Of a stretch of 37,175 nt of DNA, positions 23,004-33,843 are shown in pieces. Within the stretch, counting starts at the first letter, position 1, and each line of letters starts with the position of its first letter. The stretch is from the NCBI GenBank assembly GCA_963972105.1, contig CAXAVH010000014.1, positions 1 through 37,175 on the forward strand, in the 5' to 3' direction. The DNA is from NZQO01 sp002693605 (lineage in GTDB: Bacteria; Bacteroidota; Bacteroidia; Flavobacteriales; Flavobacteriaceae). Position numbers and translations under genes: made by a program. Under the pieces are notes generated by a model. The model did not search any database and was not told where the DNA came from. It saw only the letters and a list, made by a program, of their open reading frames with translations.

Positions 23004-23272
23004 GATCTGTTAGGTTCAAACTGAAAATATCTATCCCAAACCACATAAAAATTTAAATTTCTGAAGTTTTGATGTAGGGTAGGACAGACACTTCGAACCC
23101 GCTGTTCAAGTCTTTTTAAGAAGTATCATTGCTGCCAGCACACTATATAACAGGGTTTTGGGTGTTTTTTCGTGCGTTTCAATAATTGCCTTTCAAAAAT
23201 GTTATCATTTCTATAACTAAATATGTGGCCCGAAAACGATAATTTGCAAGTAGAACAACCGCTATTGCAATT

Positions 23273-26200
23273 TTGAAAAAAGATACTGACAAGAATAAAT
23301 CCAAGCCCAAGTCTAGATTCAGGTTTTCAAAACTTCTCGGGAAAATAATCCTGGGTATTGTTATCTTCTTATTATTGGTTGTCCTCTTTATTCGAAGCCC
23401 TTGGGGGCAGGGTATTATAGTAGATAAGCTCATTTCCCACATCACCGAACAGACAGATACCGAGGTACAGATTGACAAGTTATTCGTCACATTTGATGGC
23501 GATATTTTATTGAAAGGCCTATATCTGGAAGACAAGCAAGGCGATACGCTAATTTATTCAAAATCGTTGGAGGCCGATGTGCCCCTATGGCCCATTATAC
23601 AGGGCAATGGCATAGGGGTGGAGGCTATAGACTGGACCGGCGTTCGCGCCAATATTAGTAGACAGGATACCGTTTCGGGCTATAACTTTCAATTTTTGTT
23701 AGACGTATTTAGCAGGACGGACAGCACTGCTACGGCTACGGCGCAAGATTCTACGGCAGCGCCCCTCAACTTGATACTGGGCAACTTGTCTCTGGAAGAT
23801 TTCAATGTTACTTATAACGATGCCGTGCTGGGAATAGACAGTCATTTTATCGTGGGTAGCGCCTACCTCGAAATGGAAACCACCAATCTCGAGGCAATGC
23901 ATTTTACCGCTGCAGACGTAATGGTGGCCAATTCAATAATTAGGTATGAGCAGAGTCCCGTACCGCCACAACCAGATGCCGACCCGGTGCCACTTCCCTT
24001 ATTGGCTGCAGAAAATTTAAAACTCCAAAATGTAATTATAGAATACGGTGATACTGCTGCCGGGTTAATGGCTCATTTGGATATTACCGATATGTATGCC
24101 GAAGTACCTAAATTAGACCTACAGAACAATGAATTTATAATTAACGATTTCGGATTAACGGAATCAGATATCGACATCGCCGTTACAACCCGGGAAGATT
24201 CAGGAAATGTGACGGCTAACGGTCCGTCCGGTCAAAGTCAAAATACCATTTGGCCAGATATTGAATTGCTACTGGAGGAAATCGTGATTTCAGAAACAAG
24301 CATCTCCTATCGCCTCGACGGAGCGCAGGTAAACAAGGGAACGTTCAATCCCAACGCCCTCGCGTTCGAAAATATTAATTTGGAAGCTAGAGAGGTCGTG
24401 CTGACAGATCAACGAGCTGAAGCTCACCTTGGAAATTTTCAAGCTACAGAACTTTCAGGAATTAACATCCATAATTTAAACTTTCACTTTAATTTAAATA
24501 ATGAAAATCTGATGCTTCCCAATCTCGAGGCCTCGGTAAACGAAAATAGGTTGCGCGCAACCATTTCCATGGAATATCCATCCCTTCAGAAATTTATGGA
24601 GAATCCGGAAATCGCCAGTGTCGATGCAACGGTCCCATCATTTTATTTCAACACTTCTGAAATTTTCAGGTTTCAACCGCAACTACGCCAAAACAAATAC
24701 ATGGCCGCCTTGGCGCGGAAGGGTTTATCGGGCAGTTTTGAGGCATCAGGTGTTTTGTCGAATATTGCCATCCCTTCGGTCAATGCCCGCTGGGGCACCG
24801 ATACCCGCGTGAGCGCATCGGGCTCATTGCAGAATGCTACCAATGTCGAAGAAATTCAATTTTCCTTTCCTCGGGTAGCGGTAGTGACCGAGCGGGAAGA
24901 CATTCGCGCATTTATCGATGAGGAAGCGTTAGGGATAAAACTACCCCAAACAGTTTCGCTCAACGGTGCGCTAACCGGAAATCTGAACGCAATGGATGTC
25001 GATGCTTCCCTAACCACTTCGCAAGGTATCGTAGCCATAAACGGTGTCTTTGAAAATAATGAGCAATTGGCGTTCAATGCTACTATTGAAATAGAGGAGT
25101 ACCGGCTTAGTGAACTCCTGCAGAATGATCAGTTGGGGACCTTTTCCCTCTCGTTAACAACCGAAGGGCAAGGAAGTACGATTAATTCGCTCGACGCCCA
25201 GGTTGAAGCTACGGTTTCCAGTTTCCAATTTAACGACTATCAGATTTCTGACTTAAAAATTGAGGGTAGGGTTGAGGATGGCGAAGGAGTGGTTTTCTCT
25301 GATTATAAGGATACAAATATCAATGCAGAACTTACGGCCGAAATTGAACTGGACTCGGTTAGCCCCAGGGCAACTATCGATCTGAACTTGATTGGCGCCG
25401 ATTTGCAAGCCTTGGGCTTAATGCAGCGCGATGTAAAAACTGGATTTAAGCTGAATGCCGAGTTTGAAGGAAACTTGGAAAATTTTGATGTCATTGCCAC
25501 AGTTGGCGATGGCGTTTTTGTGTATGACAATAAAAGCTACCTACTGGGTGAAGTATTGACCACGGCCCACATTAGGAAAGACACGACTTCCATTTGGTTG
25601 GACAACAAGGTGGTGCAATTAAAATTGGAATCGAATTCGAATCCGCAGACCTTTGCAAATGCCCTGCAAACGCACGTTAGTAGTTATTTTTACAGGGATG
25701 TTACCGTGGCAGATAGCCTTGCGAGTCCCGTTATCGTCGATTTGGATGCAAAGATTAGTCAAGCACCTATTTTAAACGAGGTATTCCTGGTAAACGTGCG
25801 CGACCTAGATACTATCGATATTGCGGTAGACTTTAATCAGCGTGAGCGAAAACTGGACGCCGATATTTACGCACCGCATATTAATTATAGCGGAAATGAA
25901 CTTGATAGCTTGGCATTCACTATGAATACGAACGAAAACGCTTTTAATTTCAACCTTCGTTTTAATAGCATTGAAGCGGGTCCCTTGGCACTTCCTCGAA
26001 CTGAAATTTCTGGAAACCAAGTCAACAATGAACTTTCCCTCAATTTTACGGCGTACGGCGAAACCGAGAAGATGATTAATATTCAGTCTCAAATTACCGG
26101 TTCCCGAGATCGGCTCCGGTTTCATGTGCTTCCGGAAAATCTCTTGCTAAATTACCAGCCGTGGCAAACGCCCGGCGATAACGAGGTTATTATAACCAAC

Positions 26201-28372
26201 ACCAATTTAGATTTTAATAATTTCCTGTTCAGGAGAAATAATCAATCGGTTGTATTCAAAGACGATATTGCCTCAGTTTCCAAACCGCACGTGGCCATCA
26301 ATTTTGAAAATTTCGAATTAAGCGAATTCCTGAGTTACTTGAATCCGCAAGATACCTTGGCTACTGGGAATTTAAACGGACAACTGCGCATAGAGAAACC
26401 TTTTGGTAACACCGGCCTCGTGGCGAATATTACGGTTAGGGAGCTTGGCGCCATGAACGTGGACCTTGGGATGCTCACCCTTCAGGCCGAGCCCCAAGGA
26501 GGATCGCGGTACGATTTTGATATGGCAATTAAAGAAGGGGCAGTCGATTTAGATATATCCGGCGATTATAAGGCCCAGCAACAACAAGCGCTTCTAGACT
26601 TGAATCTCGATATCAATCGGTTCGATATGGCAGCATTAGAGGGCTTTTCCATGGGAGCAATAAGTAATGGATCGGGGAGTTTTTCCGGAGAATTTTCGGT
26701 AGATGGAACCGTTGCCCAACCTCAGTATGATGGAACCCTTAGATTTGCCGATGCTGGTTTCGAAATCACGCAATTAAATGCCCCGTTCCAGTTAGTGAAT
26801 GAGCAATTGGAGATTGATAATGCAGGAATATCGATGGACGGTTTTACGATACGCGATGCAGAGGGCAATACCTTGTCGATGTCAGGTTTCGTAGGGACCG
26901 AGGATTTCCTGAACCCTACGTTCGATCTTCAGCTTAACGCTACGGATTTTACGGTACTGGACGCGACCGAGGAAGATAACGATCTATTTTACGGTACGGC
27001 GAGTTTTGATGCCACCGCCACGGTTACGGGCGATCTACAGATACCCATAATAGATATGCAGTTTACGGTAAGTGAAGATACTGACATTACTTACATTCTC
27101 CCCTCGGCTACCGTTAATATTGAGGAACGCGAAGGGGTCGTCATGTTCGTGAACCGTGAGAACCCAGACGCTATCCTGACACGCAACACCGAAGAGGCCG
27201 CCGTATTTACGGGTTTTGATATTTCGGCGCTCATCCAAATTAACGATGGGGCTTCGGTAAAATTAATTTTAGACGAGCAAACTGGCGATAACTTCTTGGT
27301 ACAGGGAGAAGGCGATTTGAATTTTACGATGAATCCGAACGGACGCATGAACTTAACGGGAGTGTACAATGTTTCTGATGGGCATTATGAAATGAACCTG
27401 TATAATCTGGTAAGTAGAAGATTTCGTCTAACCGAAGGCAGCAAGGTTTCCTGGAGCGGTGACCCGTTGGATGCTTCATTAGATATTAGGGCAGTCTACG
27501 ATGTCGAGGCATCGGCCTCTCCATTAATGGCAGCACAAACTTCGGGTGCAGATCCATCTACCCGAAGCCGTTTTAGACAGGTACTTCCATTTTATGTGTA
27601 TTTGAACGTAGATGGCGAGTTGACCCGGCCTGAAATATCTTTCAACCTAGACATGCCCGAAGACGAACAAGGAGCCATAGGCGGCCAGGTATACGGCCAG
27701 GTGCAACAGCTCAATCAGCAGGAGGCCTTGTTGAACAAACAAGTATTCTCTCTTTTGGTGCTCAACAGGTTCTATCCCGAACCCGGAAGCGACGGCAGTA
27801 GGGGCGGGGTAGCCACCATTGCCCGCGATAATTTGAACGACGTCCTGTCCGATCAATTGAACGTGTTCTCACAAAAACTTCTAGGCGATTCGGGAGTCGA
27901 GCTCGATTTTGGGTTAGATAGCTATACCGATTATCAGGGCGATTCGCCACAAGAACGCACACAATTGGACATAGCAGCCCAGAAAAAACTTTTCGATGAC
28001 CGGCTTGTTGTTAGTGTAGGTAGCGCGGTAGATTTGCAGGGCACGAGTCCCGAGGGCGAAGCTACCCCCCTTATTGGCAATGTGAGTATCGAGTACTTGC
28101 TAACCGAAAATGGCCAGTTTAGGTTGCGGGGTTTCCGAAAGAGCGAATTCGAAAATGTTATAGATGGGCAGACCATAGTAAGTGGTATTGCATTGATATT
28201 TACCCAGGAATTCAATAAATTCAATGAGTTGTGGGACGCCCTACTGCGCCGTGAGACCGAGGAAACCCAACAATCTGCAAATAAAAAGGACTCTTCATGC
28301 GAAAGCGACGGTAGCAAGAACAGTTCTTCTGAAGTAAAAAAAAATAGAACCGACAAAAGCGATAATCCGTGA
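23273..28372 (+). CDS. tamB: TamB-like translocation/assembly module protein (DUF490 C-terminus)
   Basis: A 1699-residue protein with a short basic cytoplasmic start, one membrane anchor (about 21-40, IILGIVIFLLLVVLF) and a very long periplasmic part made of repeated short beta strands. This is the AsmA-like beta-taco groove that is thought to carry lipids between the membranes. The conserved TamB/DUF490 domain occupies roughly 1190-1640 (e.g. NLYNLVSRRFRLTEGSKVSW, LPFYVYLNVDGELTRPEISF), and the last 40 residues are Ser/Lys-rich. The start is TTG at 23273-23275: no ATG occurs upstream in frame before a stop at 23240-23242, and the next internal Met is far inside. The stop overlaps the tamL start, so the two proteins are made together. 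In Bacteroidota TamB often partners with lipidated TamL. Confidence 0.92.
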   Translation: MKKDTDKNKSKPKSRFRFSKLLGKIILGIVIFLLLVVLFIRSPWGQGIIVDKLISHITEQTDTEVQIDKLFVTFDGDILLKGLYLEDKQGDTLIYSKSLEADVPLWPIIQGNGIGVEAIDWTGVRANISRQDTVSGYNFQFLLDVFSRTDSTATATAQDSTAAPLNLILGNLSLEDFNVTYNDAVLGIDSHFIVGSAYLEMETTNLEAMHFTAADVMVANSIIRYEQSPVPPQPDADPVPLPLLAAENLKLQNVIIEYGDTAAGLMAHLDITDMYAEVPKLDLQNNEFIINDFGLTESDIDIAVTTREDSGNVTANGPSGQSQNTIWPDIELLLEEIVISETSISYRLDGAQVNKGTFNPNALAFENINLEAREVVLTDQRAEAHLGNFQATELSGINIHNLNFHFNLNNENLMLPNLEASVNENRLRATISMEYPSLQKFMENPEIASVDATVPSFYFNTSEIFRFQPQLRQNKYMAALARKGLSGSFEASGVLSNIAIPSVNARWGTDTRVSASGSLQNATNVEEIQFSFPRVAVVTEREDIRAFIDEEALGIKLPQTVSLNGALTGNLNAMDVDASLTTSQGIVAINGVFENNEQLAFNATIEIEEYRLSELLQNDQLGTFSLSLTTEGQGSTINSLDAQVEATVSSFQFNDYQISDLKIEGRVEDGEGVVFSDYKDTNINAELTAEIELDSVSPRATIDLNLIGADLQALGLMQRDVKTGFKLNAEFEGNLENFDVIATVGDGVFVYDNKSYLLGEVLTTAHIRKDTTSIWLDNKVVQLKLESNSNPQTFANALQTHVSSYFYRDVTVADSLASPVIVDLDAKISQAPILNEVFLVNVRDLDTIDIAVDFNQRERKLDADIYAPHINYSGNELDSLAFTMNTNENAFNFNLRFNSIEAGPLALPRTEISGNQVNNELSLNFTAYGETEKMINIQSQITGSRDRLRFHVLPENLLLNYQPWQTPGDNEVIITNTNLDFNNFLFRRNNQSVVFKDDIASVSKPHVAINFENFELSEFLSYLNPQDTLATGNLNGQLRIEKPFGNTGLVANITVRELGAMNVDLGMLTLQAEPQGGSRYDFDMAIKEGAVDLDISGDYKAQQQQALLDLNLDINRFDMAALEGFSMGAISNGSGSFSGEFSVDGTVAQPQYDGTLRFADAGFEITQLNAPFQLVNEQLEIDNAGISMDGFTIRDAEGNTLSMSGFVGTEDFLNPTFDLQLNATDFTVLDATEEDNDLFYGTASFDATATVTGDLQIPIIDMQFTVSEDTDITYILPSATVNIEEREGVVMFVNRENPDAILTRNTEEAAVFTGFDISALIQINDGASVKLILDEQTGDNFLVQGEGDLNFTMNPNGRMNLTGVYNVSDGHYEMNLYNLVSRRFRLTEGSKVSWSGDPLDASLDIRAVYDVEASASPLMAAQTSGADPSTRSRFRQVLPFYVYLNVDGELTRPEISFNLDMPEDEQGAIGGQVYGQVQQLNQQEALLNKQVFSLLVLNRFYPEPGSDGSRGGVATIARDNLNDVLSDQLNVFSQKLLGDSGVELDFGLDSYTDYQGDSPQERTQLDIAAQKKLFDDRLVVSVGSAVDLQGTSPEGEATPLIGNVSIEYLLTENGQFRLRGFRKSEFENVIDGQTIVSGIALIFTQEFNKFNELWDALLRRETEETQQSANKKDSSCESDGSKNSSSEVKKNRTDKSDNP

Positions 28373-30642
28373 ATCTGAAAAAAAACATACATCTTCTACT
28401 TTTGCTCGGTATACTATCGGTCGTTTGTTCCTGTAGCATTCGTAAGTACATTCCGGCGGAAGAGCGCATTTATACCGGGGCATCGGTTTCGCTAGAAAGC
28501 GATAGCACCATTGCCAACAAGGCCCAGTTGCGTAACGTCTTGGAAGGTGTGTTGCGGCCGGAGCCGAATACCAAATTTTTGGGGGGCTATCCGGGGTTGT
28601 TCTATTATTACAAGGCCCACCGGGAAAACCCGGGTTTTATTAACCGGTGGCTATACAGGCAATTTGGTGAGGAGCCGGTGTACCAAAGTGATGTAGAACC
28701 TTATCAAGTAGAAGAACTTTTGCTGAACCGTCTTGCCAATCGTGGATTCTTTTACAGTAGAGCTGCTTCAAAATTCTATGAGGAAGAAAATTTTGCTTCC
28801 GTTCAATATACCGTGACGGTGCCCGAACCGTACACCATGGCCACGTACCAACTTGACTCCGTTCCGCTGCCATTATATGGTGCAATGGCGCCAATTGTGG
28901 CCAATTCGAAATTGGAAAAGGGTATCCGGTTCGACCTTTCAGCATTGAAACTGGAACGGGAGCGTATCGACAACGAACTAAAGAAAAAAGGCTATTATAA
29001 CTTCAACCCGGGGTTCCTCATTTTCGAGGCAGACACCAACCAATACGACCGGAAAAAATTCGATCTTTTCCTTCGGCTTAAAAACGATGTACCACATGAG
29101 GCCACCATTCCCTACAAAATAGCCCAACTTAACATTCACCCAAATCACGACCTTAGGCAGGATTCCCTGCAAACCGATACCATTCGCTATGAAGGGAAAA
29201 ATTATATTCAGGAAAATGAGTTCTTCAAACCGAAATACCTAGACCGCTACATCACGTTGGAAGAAGGCGAACGCTATGACCCTATTGCTTCAAAAAATAC
29301 CGCTAGGCGGCTAAGCACCATTGGCGCGTATAAGTTCGTGAACATACAGTACGAGGAAATAGATTCACTCGCCACTGATAGTATTGGCTATCTGCGCGCC
29401 AACGTTTTTCTATCTCCGTTGAATAAGCGTGCCATTCGGGCGGAGCTAAAGGCGGTTACCAAATCGAACAATTTCGCTGGGCCCGCATTAGGTCTTACTT
29501 TTTCTAACCGAAACCTCTTCAAGGGTGGCGAGACGCTGAACATAAGTGCCGATTTTGGGTATGAGGTACAGCTCTCTGGTGGCGATCAATCTGGACTTAC
29601 CAGTATTGAACTTGGGCTCGAAAATGAACTGATAGTTCCCCGCGTGCTATTTCCTATTAAGATTGACACCGATTTCTTTGAGTATGCCATTCCGAAGACT
29701 CGTATTAGCATTGGCGGGTCGTACCTTAGCCGAAGCAAATTGTACCAATTAGTTACCGGGACCGCCCGATTTGGCTACCTGTGGGATGCCAACCGGTATA
29801 TTACGCATGATATTAACCCTATTTCGGTTACCTATACCAAGCTCTCGAACACGACCCCGGAATTTGAAATGATCTTGGACGAGAACCCTTTTCTACGCCG
29901 TAGTTTTGACCAACAATTTATTTCCGGATTAACGTATTCGTTTACCTATAACGGGATGGTCGATGCCCAAAAGACACATCAATTTTTTCTTAACGCTACG
30001 GCAGATGTTGCCGGAAATTCAATTAGTGTTTTGGGACAACAACAAGATACGGATTCCGCAAAAACATTTTTGGGTCTGGAATATGCCCAATATGCGAAGG
30101 GCGATATCGATGTTAGGTATCACTATAAATTCGCCCCCCAGCAGCGCATTGCGACCCGGTTTTTCGCGGGGTATGGCCACGCCTATGGAAATTCGGACGT
30201 GCTTCCCTACATTAAGCAATATTTCTCGGGAGGTCCTTATAGCGTACGCGCTTTTCAAATTAGGTCGTTGGGCCCGGGAACATATTCGGGTGAGAACGGC
30301 ACCGACTCGTTTTTCGACCAAACGGGTAACATCCGGCTCGAGGCAAATATCGAATATCGGTTTCCGCTGTTTTCCTTTCTGAAGGGAGCCGTCTTCGCCG
30401 ATGCCGGAAATGTCTGGCTTTCTGAAGAAAACGACGCACTGCCCGGCGGAAAATTTACCGGCGATTTCCTAAACGAATTGGGCATGGGCGCAGGCGTGGG
30501 CGTTCGCGTTGACATTCAGGGGTTCGTCGTTCGGTTCGATCTTGCCGCACCGTTTCACGACCCAACGCTACCGGAGGGCGAGCGGTTCGACTTTCAATGG
30601 GACGCACCCGTTTTGAATTTCGCTATTGGTTATCCATTTTAA
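28369..30642 (+). CDS. tamL: TamL: lipoprotein-type TamA/BamA-family outer membrane protein
   Basis: A 757-residue Omp85-family protein. A signal peptide with a lipobox (VCSC) makes Cys22 the probable lipidation site, the Bacteroidota TamL arrangement. POTRA domains fill about 30-350 and the 16-strand barrel about 360-757, including motifs of the BamA/TamA barrel (GGPYSVRAFQIRSLGPG near 623-639, the VRAF version of the conserved VRGY/F L6 motif; IEYRFPLF). The protein ends in Phe (AIGYPF), a normal outer-membrane C-terminus. The start is GTG at 28369, overlapping the TamB stop as GTGA. It forms the outer-membrane end of the TamB bridge. Confidence 0.92.
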   Translation: MNLKKNIHLLLLLGILSVVCSCSIRKYIPAEERIYTGASVSLESDSTIANKAQLRNVLEGVLRPEPNTKFLGGYPGLFYYYKAHRENPGFINRWLYRQFGEEPVYQSDVEPYQVEELLLNRLANRGFFYSRAASKFYEEENFASVQYTVTVPEPYTMATYQLDSVPLPLYGAMAPIVANSKLEKGIRFDLSALKLERERIDNELKKKGYYNFNPGFLIFEADTNQYDRKKFDLFLRLKNDVPHEATIPYKIAQLNIHPNHDLRQDSLQTDTIRYEGKNYIQENEFFKPKYLDRYITLEEGERYDPIASKNTARRLSTIGAYKFVNIQYEEIDSLATDSIGYLRANVFLSPLNKRAIRAELKAVTKSNNFAGPALGLTFSNRNLFKGGETLNISADFGYEVQLSGGDQSGLTSIELGLENELIVPRVLFPIKIDTDFFEYAIPKTRISIGGSYLSRSKLYQLVTGTARFGYLWDANRYITHDINPISVTYTKLSNTTPEFEMILDENPFLRRSFDQQFISGLTYSFTYNGMVDAQKTHQFFLNATADVAGNSISVLGQQQDTDSAKTFLGLEYAQYAKGDIDVRYHYKFAPQQRIATRFFAGYGHAYGNSDVLPYIKQYFSGGPYSVRAFQIRSLGPGTYSGENGTDSFFDQTGNIRLEANIEYRFPLFSFLKGAVFADAGNVWLSEENDALPGGKFTGDFLNELGMGAGVGVRVDIQGFVVRFDLAAPFHDPTLPEGERFDFQWDAPVLNFAIGYPF

Positions 30643-30676
30643 TATTTCAGCAATCGAAAATTTCCTATTTAACTAA

Positions 30677-33600
30677 TTACGGATTGATTATAATTGCTCC
30701 GTAACCCTCATTCCAAAGCGCTGTGTTAAACGCTGGGATGGCTGTATTGAGCAAGGTTGAGGCTTCGCGCTCCAAAACCGTCCATTGTTGGTCCAATTCC
30801 TTTTTGCGCTGTATTGATGCGCCGGTTACGCGTGGAATGGCACTATCGGTCTGGTTGATTAGGAAAAGGTACTCAGCGGTAAATTTATTTTCGAAATTTT
30901 CCACGTCATCGTAGGCTTGCGATTTACGTTGTACCATCTGCTCATCCCACGCTTTAATACGACGTAGTAAGCTCTTTCCTTCAGAAATAAGGTCCGATTG
31001 GGGATTTTTCTGTTGAAGGTGCGCTATTATTTCCTCTATTCGCGCTTGCGCATCGTGTAGCTGATTCACCAATTTGTGCATTTGGGTGACCGAAGTTTCC
31101 ATTTCGGACATAATACGGTCAAATTCGCGATATTCAGAATCCGAGATAGTATACAACGGATTCTTTACAATTTCTGCCTGGGTTTGCACCATATTTCCGT
31201 TGGCCTCCAATTCTAGCATATACGTACCGGGAGAAACCTTATGGCCGTTAAAATTGGCTTCAATATATACGCCTGGCACCCCGGGAACGATGGGGTGGCG
31301 CATATCCCAAACAAACCTGTTAAGGCCTTCTTTTTTTGAGAGCCGTGGCGCCTGAGGGGCTGAGCCGCCATTATGGGGAACATACGTGCTATCTGCCACC
31401 GAGGAAAAGCTGCGGATAACCGCTCCGTCCTCATTTTTAATATGGAGTTGCACGGGTGTACTGTCATCTAATTCTGGCAGTTGGTAGTATATCACCACAC
31501 CGTTCGCCGGGTTAACGCCCTCGAGTGCGCCTGTTCCGTTTTCCGACCCGTTACGGTTCAGCGAACTGTACCACGATCCATAAACGGCCTCTTCCGGCTC
31601 GTAGATTGCGATGGTATTTCGCTTTTTATCCTTGTATTGCTGAACGACTGACAGGTCGTCGAGTATCCAAAACGCGCGGCCGGACGTAGCCACGAGTAAA
31701 TCACCCTGGTGCACCATCAAGTCGGTAATGGGAGTAACGGGCAGATTCAGTTGAAATGGTTCCCAACTAGCACCCGCGTTAAAACTGATGTACATTCCCA
31801 ATTCGGTACCGGCGTAGAGAAGGCCTTTTTCAGAAGCATCTTCGCGTACCACGCGTGTAAATGCGCCTTCCGGGATGCCTTCGCTAATATTTTTCCAAGA
31901 CTTTCCGTAGTTAGTTGTTTTAAATAGGGTAGGGGTATGGTCGTTAAATTTATATCGCGTAGTGGCAATATAGGCGGTTGCCGGATCATGGGGTGAGACC
32001 TCAATGCTATTTACTAAGGTTTCCCCCAAACCAGGAGGCGTAACATCTTGCCAGGTATTCATCTGGTCTCGCGTTACGTGTACCTTGCCATCGTCACTGC
32101 CAGTCCAGAAAACTCCTTTCTCATGAGGTGATTCCACCAAGTAGCTAATAGTGCCGTAATTTTCGGCACCGACGGCTTCGTTGGTTAAAGGGCCGCCGCC
32201 CTTGCCCTGTTTCTCATCTATATTTCGGGTAAGGTCTGGTGAAACTTCGGTCCAGGTCTTGCCTAAATCCTCGGTCCTCAACACTAGTTGGGCAGCGTGA
32301 TAATACACTTCTTCCTCATGTTGTGAACGAATTATTGGCGCATTCCAGTTATAGAGGTATTTCATATCGCGGGCCGCTTTGCCTAAGTATTGAATGGGCG
32401 CCGCCATTATATTGGTGCTCGCCTTGCTGTCCATATCAAGGGCTTCGATCGTACCGAGATAACTTCCCCCCAAGACCGTTTTCGGATTTTCCGGGTCGAA
32501 TGCCAGAAAGGCACTTTCCCCACCAGCGGCATACGTCCAATCTTGCTGGCCAATACCGCCTCTCCCCAGACTTAGGCTCGCTATTTTGACCGAAGTATTA
32601 TCCTGCTGTCCGCCGTAAATGTTGTACGGAAAAACATTATCGGCCGTCACCCGGTAAAATTGCCCGGTAGGCATATTTTCCTGGGTAGACCAACTCTCGC
32701 CGAAATTAAAGGAGATTGCCGCACCGCCATCATTGGCGATGACCATATTTTTTGAATTAGAAGGGTTTATCCATAAATCGTGATAGTCACCATGGGTGCC
32801 CGAGAGCGTCTCCCAAGTCTTGCCACCATCCTTCGACCGCAGATTCGGGGCGCTAAGTACGTACACCACGTCTTCGTTATTAGGATCTACGAAAACTTCA
32901 ATATAGTACCAGGCCCGTTGGGTTAGGCGATTGTCACCGCTCACCTTGCTCCAGCTATCGCCGCTGTTGTTCGATACGAAGAGACCACTTAAATCTTTTT
33001 CGGTATTACTTTCAATAAGGGCGTACACCTTGCCGCTATTAGACCTCGAGACTGCAATAGCCATCTTTCCCTTTTCCTCAGGCAATCCATTGTGGATCTT
33101 CTGCCAGGTTTCCCCAGCATCGATAGATTTGTAGAGCCCGCTGCCTTCGCCGCCGCTAATTACCTTCCACGGTTTGCGTTGGTGCTGCCACATAGCGGTA
33201 TAAAGAACGTCTGGATTGTTCATATCCATGGAAAGTTCGGTACTCCCGGTCATGTCATTCACATAGAGCACCTTTTTCCACGTAGCTCCACCGTCTACCG
33301 ATTTGTAAACGCCCCGTTCTTCTGAATTACCATGCAGGGCTCCCTGCGCCGCGACATATACGATATCAGGATTTGTAGGATGAATCACCATTCGCGCAAT
33401 GTGTTGGGTTTCTGCCAAACCGAGGTGCACCCAAGTTTTGCCCGCATCTGTACTCTTGTAAACGCCATCGCCATGGGAAGTCATTACCCCGCGAACCGCG
33501 TGCTCGCCCATACCAACATACACAATGTTCGGATTACTTTCGGATACGGCTACTGCCCCCACTGACCCGGTTTTGAAATACCCGTCTGAAATATTCTCCC

Positions 33601-33820
33601 AATACTGCCCGGCGTCTTCCGTTTTCCATAGTCCGCCGCCGGTGGTGCCCATGTAATAGGTCAGGGGGTCATCGACCACGCCGGATGCCGCTACCGATCT
33701 TCCGCCCCTGAAAGGGCCAATATTGCGATAGGTAAGGGGTTCAAAATAAGAGTTGACATCTTGTGCAATGGCCGCACAGCAAATAAAAAAGACACTTAAT
33801 AACGTAGAAAGTTTTTTCAT
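30677..33820 (-). CDS. Large exported BNR/sortilin (VPS10)-like beta-propeller protein, copy 2
   Basis: A 1047-residue protein with signal peptide 1-19 (ending AIAQ) and the same layout as the copy at 16130-19405. Repeated Asp-box motifs (e.g. KSTDAGKTW, KSVDGGATW, RTEDLGKTW) run from about 35 to 690, a beta domain with LNRFVWDMRHP lies near 830-900, and a helical, probably coiled-coil C-terminus covers about 900-1030. It has no T9SS sorting domain and no sialidase catalytic set. The two copies share start and end organisation (RNIGP near the N-terminus in both), so they are paralogues, but they have diverged well. It is convergent with tamL, with only 34 bases between stops and no obvious hairpin. 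The function is unknown. Confidence 0.88.
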   Translation of the reverse strand: MKKLSTLLSVFFICCAAIAQDVNSYFEPLTYRNIGPFRGGRSVAASGVVDDPLTYYMGTTGGGLWKTEDAGQYWENISDGYFKTGSVGAVAVSESNPNIVYVGMGEHAVRGVMTSHGDGVYKSTDAGKTWVHLGLAETQHIARMVIHPTNPDIVYVAAQGALHGNSEERGVYKSVDGGATWKKVLYVNDMTGSTELSMDMNNPDVLYTAMWQHQRKPWKVISGGEGSGLYKSIDAGETWQKIHNGLPEEKGKMAIAVSRSNSGKVYALIESNTEKDLSGLFVSNNSGDSWSKVSGDNRLTQRAWYYIEVFVDPNNEDVVYVLSAPNLRSKDGGKTWETLSGTHGDYHDLWINPSNSKNMVIANDGGAAISFNFGESWSTQENMPTGQFYRVTADNVFPYNIYGGQQDNTSVKIASLSLGRGGIGQQDWTYAAGGESAFLAFDPENPKTVLGGSYLGTIEALDMDSKASTNIMAAPIQYLGKAARDMKYLYNWNAPIIRSQHEEEVYYHAAQLVLRTEDLGKTWTEVSPDLTRNIDEKQGKGGGPLTNEAVGAENYGTISYLVESPHEKGVFWTGSDDGKVHVTRDQMNTWQDVTPPGLGETLVNSIEVSPHDPATAYIATTRYKFNDHTPTLFKTTNYGKSWKNISEGIPEGAFTRVVREDASEKGLLYAGTELGMYISFNAGASWEPFQLNLPVTPITDLMVHQGDLLVATSGRAFWILDDLSVVQQYKDKKRNTIAIYEPEEAVYGSWYSSLNRNGSENGTGALEGVNPANGVVIYYQLPELDDSTPVQLHIKNEDGAVIRSFSSVADSTYVPHNGGSAPQAPRLSKKEGLNRFVWDMRHPIVPGVPGVYIEANFNGHKVSPGTYMLELEANGNMVQTQAEIVKNPLYTISDSEYREFDRIMSEMETSVTQMHKLVNQLHDAQARIEEIIAHLQQKNPQSDLISEGKSLLRRIKAWDEQMVQRKSQAYDDVENFENKFTAEYLFLINQTDSAIPRVTGASIQRKKELDQQWTVLEREASTLLNTAIPAFNTALWNEGYGAIIINP

Positions 33821-33843
33821 GGATATTTTAGATTGAATGTATC

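Noticed and set aside
23085..23165. tRNA-like T-loop on the minus strand (gggttcgaa)
   Set aside because: The flanking 5-base arms do not pair and no acceptor, D or anticodon stem could be built, so it is not a tRNA.
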